A DNA stretch of 13,840 bases from JABDCI01 sp964475835 (lineage in GTDB: Bacteria > Verrucomicrobiota > Verrucomicrobiia > JABWAM01), in assembly GCA_964475835.1 (NCBI GenBank), contig CAYYYL010000054.1, forward strand, positions 1 to 13,840, written 5' to 3'. The notes beneath the pieces are model-generated. The model saw nothing but the letters and a program-made list of their open reading frames with translations, ran no database searches and was not told where the DNA came from. This document shows, one piece after another, positions 1 to 5,881 of the stretch. Both the position numbers and the translations under genes were made by a program. How positions within the stretch are numbered: the stretch's first letter is position 1; the number at the start of each line of letters is the position of its first letter.

Positions 1-519
1 GGCATGAAACCCCTGAGTGGAATCCATCTTCCAGGCAATCACCAACCCAAGTCCCGTGAGTGAAAAGGCCAGGACAAAAATGATACCCACTGCCATCAAA
101 ACGGAAATCAAGGAAAGATGAATTCCTGCCAGGGGCGACAGAAGAAGAAAGAAAACCCCTTGAATCAAGGCGATAAGAGTTCCGCCAAGGATTTTTCCAA
201 GAGCAATCGACGCTCTCGAGATGGGCGCCACAAGTACGGCCTGCAGAAACCCCTCCCGCCGGTCCTCAATCACCGAAATGGTCGCAAAAATAGAGGTAAA
301 CAGAATAATGAGAGCAAGCGTGCCCGGATAGAGATATTCCACGGCACGCACGGATGCCGGCATTCCTGGAGGATGAAACGAAGAGGACAAACCTCCCCCG
401 ATCAACACCCAGAAGACCAGGGGGGAACCAAATGCCCCGATCACACGGTTTCTTTGCCGAAAAAATCGCGTCAACTCGCGCTGCGTCAAAGTCCACACAG
501 CCAGAACATCGTGCTTCAT
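1..519 (-). CDS. ABC-2 type transporter permease, partial (C-terminal part beyond the window)
   Basis: This reading frame starts with ATG at 519-517 and stays open for 173 codons to the window edge, so the C-terminus is missing. It has a cytoplasmic N-terminus with the basic stretch RFFRQRNR (residues 18-25), a first membrane segment at about 27-44, a second at about 64-83, and further hydrophobic spans at about 104-130 and 134-163. Between the second and third spans lies EDRREGFLQAVLVAPISR (85-102), which matches the conserved cytoplasmic coupling motif of ABC-2 permeases (drug, polysaccharide and Nos/Ccm-like exporters). The start overlaps the stop of the ATPase gene as ATGA, and a strong ribosome site lies 7 bases upstream, so the two subunits are probably translated together. 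Its position after ctaB suggests a role in oxidase biogenesis. The substrate is unknown. Confidence 0.88.
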   Translation of the reverse strand, partial: MKHDVLAVWTLTQRELTRFFRQRNRVIGAFGSPLVFWVLIGGGLSSSFHPPGMPASVRAVEYLYPGTLALIILFTSIFATISVIEDRREGFLQAVLVAPISRASIALGKILGGTLIALIQGVFFLLLSPLAGIHLSLISVLMAVGIIFVLAFSLTGLGLVIAWKMDSTQGFHA

Positions 520-1484
520 GGAATGGCCTCCTCCGGAGATGCAAAACGATGTCCCGTTTTCTCAATAAACACATCCTCCAGCGTGGGGCGTCCCACCGTC
601 ACGGAATCGAGCCTTCCAGGAAATGCGGCCATCAACCGGGGAATCCAGTCATGCCCCTTCGTGTTTTCAAAACGAATGACATCATCCACCACTTTGGTCT
701 GCACGCCGAATTGAACCCTGATTTCTGTACTCAACGCAAGAGCCTCGCGCGCCTGCACCATGATCCACTCCCCTCCCAGACTTCGGCGTAAGGCCTCCGG
801 GGCATCAAGCGCCACCACTCTCCCATGATCGAGAATCGCCAGACGATCACACCGTTCCGCCTCCTCCATCAGATGCGTGGTCAACACCACGGTCGTACCC
901 GAATCCCTACGAAGCGTCGTCAACGCATCCCACATATCCTTGCGGGCCCCGGGATCCAGCCCGGTGCTGGGTTCATCCAACAAAAGTAGTCCCGGACGGT
1001 GTAAAAGCGCCTTGGCAATCTCCACCCGGCGTTGCAATCCACCTGAAAGTTTCTCCACCAACTCCCCCGCTCGATCCAGAACGCCAAGCTGCCGGAGTCC
1101 GGAATGAATCCGATTCTTCAAATCCTGTCCTCCAAGACCGTAAAGATGACCTTGATGAATCAGGTTCTCCTCCACACGGAGCTTCTTATCAAGACTCGGC
1201 GCTTGGAACACCACTCCGATGGATCGACGAACTTCGTGCACGTCATCCACAAGATCATGTTGCATCACCCAAACCCTGCCCCTCGAGATGGGAATCAACG
1301 TCGAAAGAATTTTGAAAAGTGTGGTTTTCCCGCCTCCATTGGGCCCCAGCAGGCCGAATATTTCGCCCTCACGAACCTTGAGGGAGATCCCGTCAAGGGC
1401 CCGGCGCGTGCCATAGGCATGGGAAAGGTCCTCCACCTCAAGCGCCCAGGATCGTTCGCCAGACATGGCAGCTTCGCTTCCCAT
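516..1484 (-). CDS. ABC transporter ATP-binding protein, DrrA/CcmA-like
   Basis: A 322-residue ATPase that should power the adjoining permease from the cytoplasmic face. Visible motifs in order: Walker A GPNGGGKTT (47-55), Q-loop VVFQ (91-94), signature LSGGLQRR (146-153), Walker B LLLLDEPSTGLD (166-177), H-loop TTHLMEEAE (202-210), and a C-terminal extension ending in RPTLEDVF (299-306), typical of DrrA-type exporter ATPases. The usual alanine of Walker A (GPNGAGKT) is glycine here, a mild change that should not abolish activity. The gene starts 4 bases after the ctaB stop. An internal Met7 (ATG at 1466) is an alternative start. It overlaps the permease start by 4 bases. A drug, heme or copper-site (NosF-like) role is possible; the cox/cta context favours oxidase assembly, but this is inference. 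Confidence 0.92.
   Translation of the reverse strand: MGSEAAMSGERSWALEVEDLSHAYGTRRALDGISLKVREGEIFGLLGPNGGGKTTLFKILSTLIPISRGRVWVMQHDLVDDVHEVRRSIGVVFQAPSLDKKLRVEENLIHQGHLYGLGGQDLKNRIHSGLRQLGVLDRAGELVEKLSGGLQRRVEIAKALLHRPGLLLLDEPSTGLDPGARKDMWDALTTLRRDSGTTVVLTTHLMEEAERCDRLAILDHGRVVALDAPEALRRSLGGEWIMVQAREALALSTEIRVQFGVQTKVVDDVIRFENTKGHDWIPRLMAAFPGRLDSVTVGRPTLEDVFIEKTGHRFASPEEAIP
527..534 (-). promoter_or_regulatory. Strong Shine-Dalgarno site for the ABC permease
   Basis: GGAGGAGG on the minus strand, 7 bases before the ATG at 519. It lies inside the 3' end of the ATPase gene and fixes the permease start at the ATGA overlap. It stands out because several other genes of this operon have no recognisable site. 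Confidence 0.75.
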
Positions 1485-1488
1485 GACA

Positions 1489-2427
1489 TCAATAGAGCGT
1501 CACCTTATCCGCCACCATCAACAGCAACATTGCAGGCAGGTAGAAGATGGACGCCAGAAAGAGTTTCCGCGAACTCACCACCGTTTTGTGAAAAGCCGCA
1601 AGAAGACCAAAGACCAGAAATACGACCCCCAAGGCAAGGGCTCCGCCAAAATAAAGCATTCCCGTCATGCCAATGAAGGTTGGAAGCAGACTGATGTTGA
1701 TGAGGGCTAGAATGTAAAAAACAATCTCCCTTCCGGTCCGAGTTCCCTCCCTGTCCAGCACCGTCAGCATGGGAAATCCGCCCTGCTCATAATCCTCCCG
1801 ATACATCCTGGCCAGCGCGTAGAAATGCGGCATCTGCCAGCAGAACAGGATTCCGAAAAGGAGCCACGCCCCAAATCCCAACCGCCCCTCCACCGCCGCC
1901 CATCCGATCATCGGTGGAATGGCCCCAGGAATCGCCCCCACGAGGGTACAGAGAGGTGTTCGAGTCTTCAACGGAGTGTAGAGAAAAAGATAGCTGCTAA
2001 GGGTCACACACGTCAGAAATGCCACCAGGAGATTCACCGTCCACACAAGGTAAAGCATGCCCATCACGGTCAGCATGGCCCCAAACACAAGGGCTTCAAG
2101 GGAAGCCAGTCTTCCTGAAGGCAGGGGCCTTTCCGCAGTCCGCTTCATCCGGGCATCGAGATCCCTCTCGATCCATTGATTCAGGGCCGCCGCCCCGCCA
2201 GCCACAAATGCAGTTCCCAGCATGGTATGCCCAAGCAACGCCCAGTCCAACCGTCCCACCGTCGCCATGCAATAACCCACAAAGGTCGTCACCAATACGA
2301 GAAAACTAAGACGCGGCTTCGTCAGCTCCCAATATTCCGGCCAGAGGGACGAAATGCGAACCCACATACCTCCCCGCATGGAAAGCATTGCCGTCGATAA
2401 GTTTTTTTCTGGGACAAGACGATTCAT
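1489..2427 (-). CDS. ctaB: Protoheme IX farnesyltransferase (heme O synthase)
   Basis: A 312-residue integral membrane prenyltransferase that transfers a farnesyl group from farnesyl diphosphate to heme B, giving heme O, the substrate of the upstream ctaA product. The UbiA-family core begins at about residue 32 (YWELTKPR). The first Asp/Glu-rich prenyl-diphosphate motif is NQWIERDLDARMKRT (83-97), followed by RPLPSGR (100-106). The second conserved loop carries FCWQMPHFYALA and YREDYEQGGFPML. About eight or nine hydrophobic segments follow the expected pattern. The roughly 30-residue N-terminal extension before the core contains Met14, Met17 and Met21 as alternative starts. I chose the first ATG because it lies one base after the ctaA stop (TGAGATG), which implies coupled translation. 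Also called cyoE. Confidence 0.95.
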   Translation of the reverse strand: MNRLVPEKNLSTAMLSMRGGMWVRISSLWPEYWELTKPRLSFLVLVTTFVGYCMATVGRLDWALLGHTMLGTAFVAGGAAALNQWIERDLDARMKRTAERPLPSGRLASLEALVFGAMLTVMGMLYLVWTVNLLVAFLTCVTLSSYLFLYTPLKTRTPLCTLVGAIPGAIPPMIGWAAVEGRLGFGAWLLFGILFCWQMPHFYALARMYREDYEQGGFPMLTVLDREGTRTGREIVFYILALINISLLPTFIGMTGMLYFGGALALGVVFLVFGLLAAFHKTVVSSRKLFLASIFYLPAMLLLMVADKVTLY

Positions 2428-2428
2428 C

Positions 2429-3481
2429 TCAATGACCTGCGATTTCAGCGGGGGACTCCACTATACCAGAATGAGGAATGGATGCCAGAACTCCCGGGGG
2501 ACAAAACGTCCGATGACAGATGAGCGCACAGAGGAACGACACCATTAGAATCAATGCACCCAGCGCCACATGCGCCGTGGCCACATCCGCCGCCTTCCCG
2601 GTCCAGATCACGAAAATTCCCAAACCGATCTGCGCAAGAACCAAAAAGACAACAAGGGAAATCATCCGATACACCATTCTGTGGGTCTGGCGGAGGGGGA
2701 TCGATCGAATAAAAACAGATCCCGCAACCCCTGCAATAATGAATGCCGTGAACCGATGCGCTAGGTGTAACCCAATCTGCCAGAAGGCGACGGGATCCAG
2801 ATTCCAGTGCACAAAACGCATTCGGTTCAACTCCTCCAATTTCGACGCATCCAGCGGGGGGATCCACCGGCCATACATAGTCGGAAAATCGGGAACGGCC
2901 AGTCCGGATACGGTATGCCGCATCGCCGCCGCAAGGGTGAGCTGAAAAAAGATCAACGCCGTGAGCCCCACACTCCACTGGCGAAGCCGTTTTCCATCGG
3001 CCATTCGGGATTCCCTCTCCAGTTTTCGCCACCAGGGAGAGGTGAACATCGCAATCGCTGCCAAAAGACAGAAAAAGGTTTGTGCCAGGCATGCATGAAA
3101 AACAGCTATTCCTCGCATCAACATCGTCACTCTGAGACCTCCCAACACCCCCTGAACGATGACAAGGACAAGGGCCAGCATTCCCAATCTCCTTACCCAC
3201 CGCCGGTCCTCCCGCATTCCAAGCCAGGCAGCAAGAATGATGGTCAGAAATCCCACCGCGGACGCGACCAGACGATGACTGTGTTCGTAAAAAATCCCCC
3301 CCACCATCTTGTGCCATGGAAACAGGAACATGTTGTATCCATAGCTGGTAGGCCAGTCCGGAACTGCCAGTCCGGCATCGTGACTCGTAACAAGCCCGCC
3401 GATAAAGATCAGGGGAAGGGTTGCCGTTGCGGTGAAAACCGCAAAGAAATGCAACCCGATGTTGTTCGACTCACGGCTCAT
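2429..3481 (-). CDS. ctaA: Heme A synthase (CtaA/Cox15 family)
   Basis: A 350-residue membrane protein that oxidises the C8 methyl of heme O to the formyl group of heme A, needed by the a-type oxidase encoded upstream. The internal duplication typical of the family is visible: GLAVPDWPTSYG (37-48) recurs as GLAVPDFPTMYG (193-204). The four expected heme-ligand histidine positions are present in YEHSHR (65-70), FHACLAQ (H129), LHLAHRF (239-244) and TAHVALGA (H304). Eight hydrophobic spans can be counted. The first extracytoplasmic loop has no cysteine pair, unlike Bacillus-type CtaA, so it fits the Cox15-like or cysteine-less class. The start ATG follows the coxB stop by 51 bases without a clear Shine-Dalgarno site. 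The stop is one base from the ctaB start. Confidence 0.95.
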   Translation of the reverse strand: MSRESNNIGLHFFAVFTATATLPLIFIGGLVTSHDAGLAVPDWPTSYGYNMFLFPWHKMVGGIFYEHSHRLVASAVGFLTIILAAWLGMREDRRWVRRLGMLALVLVIVQGVLGGLRVTMLMRGIAVFHACLAQTFFCLLAAIAMFTSPWWRKLERESRMADGKRLRQWSVGLTALIFFQLTLAAAMRHTVSGLAVPDFPTMYGRWIPPLDASKLEELNRMRFVHWNLDPVAFWQIGLHLAHRFTAFIIAGVAGSVFIRSIPLRQTHRMVYRMISLVVFLVLAQIGLGIFVIWTGKAADVATAHVALGALILMVSFLCALICHRTFCPPGVLASIPHSGIVESPAEIAGH

Positions 3482-3532
3482 ATGGACACGACCAAGAATT
3501 TCATCCGGGAAGGCACCCGACGCCCCTTTGGG

Positions 3533-4504
3533 CTATTCGTACTGGTTCCCACCAGCCGAACCTGCGGAGGTCTTCGCCTTCTCCTCCATCCACTTGGCAA
3601 ACTGCTCCTCGGTATCGACGGTAAAATAGCCCCGCATGCGGTAGTGTCCCACCCCGCAGAGCTGGGCACAGGAAATCTCCATGGGAGTCGCCGGCGAACC
3701 CAAAACCTCCGACAGCCCCGACTCCTTCAATTTGGCAACCACGTCATCCGTTAAAGGATCCAGTTTCTTCACGATCACGGAATCGTCCTTCGCCTTGTAT
3801 TCCGCCATGGCCACGTAGTCCGCTGGAAGTTGATCGCTCAAACGAAGGGTTTTAACCATGGTTTCACGAACCTGATCGCTGGTCATCTCAGGCTTGAACC
3901 AGATGGGAATGTCGGCGCCGGGAATGGTATCCTGTTTCACCCGCATCTGTTGCAGCGCAAAGGAATGGATCACGTCCTTGGTCCCCACATGAATAATCAC
4001 CGGTTTGTTGACAGGAACATGAAGATCATTTTGAAGAACAATATCATCCTTGGATGCCGGATCCTCCGGATCCACCCCAAGGGGGTTTTCCGCAGTCACC
4101 AGCTTGGAATCGCGACGTCCAAACTTCCCATCTGCTCCGGCATAGTAGATATTCCAGGCAAACTGCTCCCCGATCACCCGGACCACAGTCGCCTTGTCCT
4201 CGGAAGGAAGCTCATTCACACGCTTTGCCCAGATCGGATACGAAAACGCAATCAACAGGATCGCCTCAATCACCGCCACCCCGATTTCAAGGTACGTGGA
4301 AGTGTGGGTGGTCACCCCCTTATAATCCGCTTTTGGATTCCGTTTCTTGCGAAAACGAATCAGCGTGTACACAAAAAAGATCCCCCACCCCACAAAAAGC
4401 AGCAACATCAGCCAGTGAACCATGGCAATCAAACGATCCACTTCAGCCCCATGAGCTGAAGCATTCACCGGCAGATTCAATGGAAATCCCAGAACAGTTT
4501 TCAT
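3533..4504 (-). CDS. coxB: Cytochrome c oxidase subunit II with CuA site
   Basis: A 323-residue subunit that receives electrons at CuA and passes them to heme a of subunit I. It has two membrane helices (about 24-50 and 72-93). Glu73 in THTSTYLEIG aligns with the K-pathway entry glutamate. The periplasmic cupredoxin domain includes QFAWNIYY (114-121), His180 in DVIHSF, and the CuA loop CAQLCGVGHYRM (279-290), giving C279, C283, H287 and M290. The residue that is usually Glu between the cysteines is Gln281. About 65 residues (about 206-273) sit between the strand after His180 and the CuA loop, where ordinary subunits have only a short turn. The ATG at 4504 overlaps the previous stop by one base (TGATG) and has AAGGAG upstream. 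Longer upstream frames only reread the preceding small genes. No cytochrome c domain is fused to the C-terminus. Confidence 0.95.
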   Translation of the reverse strand: MKTVLGFPLNLPVNASAHGAEVDRLIAMVHWLMLLLFVGWGIFFVYTLIRFRKKRNPKADYKGVTTHTSTYLEIGVAVIEAILLIAFSYPIWAKRVNELPSEDKATVVRVIGEQFAWNIYYAGADGKFGRRDSKLVTAENPLGVDPEDPASKDDIVLQNDLHVPVNKPVIIHVGTKDVIHSFALQQMRVKQDTIPGADIPIWFKPEMTSDQVRETMVKTLRLSDQLPADYVAMAEYKAKDDSVIVKKLDPLTDDVVAKLKESGLSEVLGSPATPMEISCAQLCGVGHYRMRGYFTVDTEEQFAKWMEEKAKTSAGSAGGNQYE

Positions 4505-4761
4505 CAAGAAAGAGCTCCTTTCAACGCATCCGCCTTTTGCGAAGCCGCAATCCGTCGGGAACGTCTCCAGAAGCCATAAAAGAAAGCGATGGCCCCTCCA
4601 ATCACTGCATACGTAACACCCAGCATGACAAAAATAGCCCCGTTCATCCCCTTCGTTTCCGCCGAATTGGGAGCCCCATAACACACCGCACAGGCACGGG
4701 CCGTCAAGGGAATCAACCCCAGCACCAAAGCCGTCAGGGACATGCAAACTCGTGGCTTCAT
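4504..4761 (-). CDS. Small secreted or membrane-anchored protein with a CAVC motif, unknown function
   Basis: An 85-residue protein I do not recognise as a named family. It has an N-terminal signal-like segment (about 1-23, MKPRVCMSLTALVLGLIPL then TARA), then ACAVCYGAP with a CxxC pair (C24, C27), a short polar stretch, a membrane helix (about 41-64) and a basic tail RRSRRIA that should lie in the cytoplasm. This topology would put the CxxC pair on the outer face of the membrane, where the CuA domain of subunit II folds. The ATG overlaps the stop of the 66-residue gene as ATGA, and its own stop shares a base with the coxB ATG, so it appears translationally tied to both. A role in CuA maturation or as an accessory oxidase subunit is plausible but unproven. 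Longer upstream starts are not credible. Confidence 0.75.
   Translation of the reverse strand: MKPRVCMSLTALVLGLIPLTARACAVCYGAPNSAETKGMNGAIFVMLGVTYAVIGGAIAFFYGFWRRSRRIAASQKADALKGALS
4515..4520 (-). promoter_or_regulatory. Shine-Dalgarno site deciding the coxB start
   Basis: AAGGAG on the minus strand, 10 bases before the ATG at 4504. It supports the 323-residue product over an in-frame extension that would add 81 residues read out of frame through two small genes. Confidence 0.6.
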
Positions 4762-4958
4762 GAAAGCGTCTTTATTTTTTGGTAAAATTTGATCCCGTAC
4801 ACAATCAGCCCCGCCCCCACAACAAAACCGAGCACCCCGGAAAACATCATTCCGGAATTCCCAGCCGTTCGGTACTCGCCCAGACTCCAAACCCCATACC
4901 CAAAGGAGAGAAGGCACGCCAGGGTTATAAAAAGAATATGAACAGCTTTAAGAGACAT
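4758..4958 (-). CDS. Small two-helix membrane protein in the cox operon, unknown function
   Basis: A 66-residue protein with two hydrophobic segments (about 5-22 and 38-58), a short polar loop (EYRTAGNSG) between them and a basic C-terminal tail. No catalytic or metal-binding motif is visible. It overlaps the 3' end of the subunit IV gene by 11 bases and the next gene by 4 bases. No Shine-Dalgarno site is evident before its ATG, so it probably depends on ribosomes finishing the upstream gene. The tight packing argues that it is a real gene, perhaps a small accessory subunit or assembly factor of the oxidase. A chance frame cannot be excluded from sequence alone. Confidence 0.7.
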   Translation of the reverse strand: MSLKAVHILFITLACLLSFGYGVWSLGEYRTAGNSGMMFSGVLGFVVGAGLIVYGIKFYQKIKTLS

Positions 4959-5262
4959 GTTGGGTGGTGGAATCGTGATAAGTCCAGAGAGTGATGAACA
5001 CCATCACCGCAAGAAAGACTCCCGTGAGGATGAGAAAAAAATAGATCAATTTCCTCTCCGCATTCAAATGCATGAAATACGCCGTGGAAAGAATTCCCTG
5101 AACCAGGGCAATCCCCAAAATCACACATATCCGGACTGGCGTCCTCAAATCCATAAACTGACTCACACCCACCCCCACAAGCACGAGCCCCAGCAACATG
5201 CCGAAGATGGTACAATACACCTTGATGTGCTTCTGAATGTCCTGGCTGGAATGGTCGCTCAT
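4948..5262 (-). CDS. coxD: Cytochrome c oxidase subunit IV (CyoD/COX4-pro family)
   Basis: A 104-residue, three-helix membrane subunit of bacterial heme-copper oxidases with a stabilising rather than catalytic role. The family pattern is clear: HIKVYCTIFGMLLGLVLVG near the N-terminus, a second helix ending in the hallmark AYFMHLNAERKLIYFF, and a third helix followed by a histidine-containing tail. I start it at the ATG at 5262, giving MSDHSSQD. An extra 19 residues are open upstream, but they overlap coxC and lack support. The ATG lies 7 bases after the coxC stop, and that stop forms part of a GAGG ribosome site. The last 11 bases overlap the next small gene. The family also occurs in bo3 quinol oxidases, but the CuA site of subunit II marks this one as a cytochrome c type oxidase. 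Confidence 0.92.
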   Translation of the reverse strand: MSDHSSQDIQKHIKVYCTIFGMLLGLVLVGVGVSQFMDLRTPVRICVILGIALVQGILSTAYFMHLNAERKLIYFFLILTGVFLAVMVFITLWTYHDSTTQHVS

Positions 5263-5269
5263 GGAAACC

Positions 5270-5860
5270 TCAGAGGAGATACATGGTTGGAAAAAGGAAA
5301 AGCCAGACGAGATCCACAAAGTGCCAGTACAGACCCGCTATCTCGATCCGGTTCGTGAACCGTTGAGGCGCGGTGTGCCACATCTTCGCCCCGGGGCCCC
5401 AGAGATAAAGATTCACGACCGTCCCCCCGATCAGATGGAGCACATGCACCGCCGTCATGGCAAAGTAGATTGCAAGAAAGGTGCTCGTCTTTGGAAAAAG
5501 ACCCAGTTCAAACTTATGATGATATTCAAACCCCTTGATCACTAAAAAGGTGATTCCCAGCACGATAGTCAGTCCCATGAATATTTTGTAGCGATCAAAG
5601 CGCTTCATCATCAGAGACGCCCATCCCATGATCATGGTGATGCTCGAGGAAATGAGGATCATCGTGTTCACCGTCGCCATGGGAACATTCAAAATCGTCG
5701 AACCCCGGGGCCATTCCACCGCGTTGACCCGTAAGAGAATGTAGGCGGAGAAAAGCGCTCCAAAGAGCATCATTTCCGAGGCCAGAAAAAGCCAGATACC
5801 CATCTTGGCATTGTAGAGCCCTGTATCTGGACGCGATTCAACTGTATAGGGAATTTCCAT
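5270..5860 (-). CDS. coxC: Cytochrome c oxidase subunit III
   Basis: A 196-residue membrane subunit of the short five-helix type found in caa3 and bo3 enzymes. It has GIWLFLASEMMLFGALFSAY (21-40), the hallmark of the family including the conserved glutamate, then a helix with NTMILISSSITMIMGWAS, a helix with GLTIVLGITFLVIKGFEY, AVHVLHLIGG, and the C-terminal WHFVDLVWLFLFPTMYL. Subunit III stabilises the core and supports proton uptake through the D-pathway. The gene begins 21 bases after the coxA stop, with no Shine-Dalgarno site but with a C/A-rich leader (CCAACCCCAAC) before the ATG, and ends 7 bases before coxD. The order I-III-IV-x-y-II puts subunit II last, which is unusual. Confidence 0.96.
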   Translation of the reverse strand: MEIPYTVESRPDTGLYNAKMGIWLFLASEMMLFGALFSAYILLRVNAVEWPRGSTILNVPMATVNTMILISSSITMIMGWASLMMKRFDRYKIFMGLTIVLGITFLVIKGFEYHHKFELGLFPKTSTFLAIYFAMTAVHVLHLIGGTVVNLYLWGPGAKMWHTAPQRFTNRIEIAGLYWHFVDLVWLFLFPTMYLL

Positions 5861-5881
5861 GTTGGGGTTGGAAAATAAAAA

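Noticed and set aside
266..574. 102-codon minus-strand frame overlapping the permease and ATPase
   Set aside because: It runs in a different frame across the real ABC permease, whose continuous frame carries family motifs and a strong ribosome site.
3478..3669. 63-codon minus-strand frame overlapping the coxB 3' end and ctaA start
   Set aside because: Arg/Pro/Ser-rich composition typical of a shadow frame within coxB; its ATGA overlap with ctaA appears accidental, though it cannot be fully excluded as a coupling frame for ctaA.
2807..3754. Long plus-strand frame (315 codons) over ctaA and coxB
   Set aside because: Antisense shadow of two well-identified genes; low-complexity His/Pro/Arg composition and no domain.
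4505..4747. In-frame 81-codon extension of coxB upstream of its ATG
   Set aside because: It rereads the 85-residue gene in another frame, is not hydrophobic like a signal sequence, and lacks support; the ATG at 4504 has a ribosome site and a family-like N-terminus.
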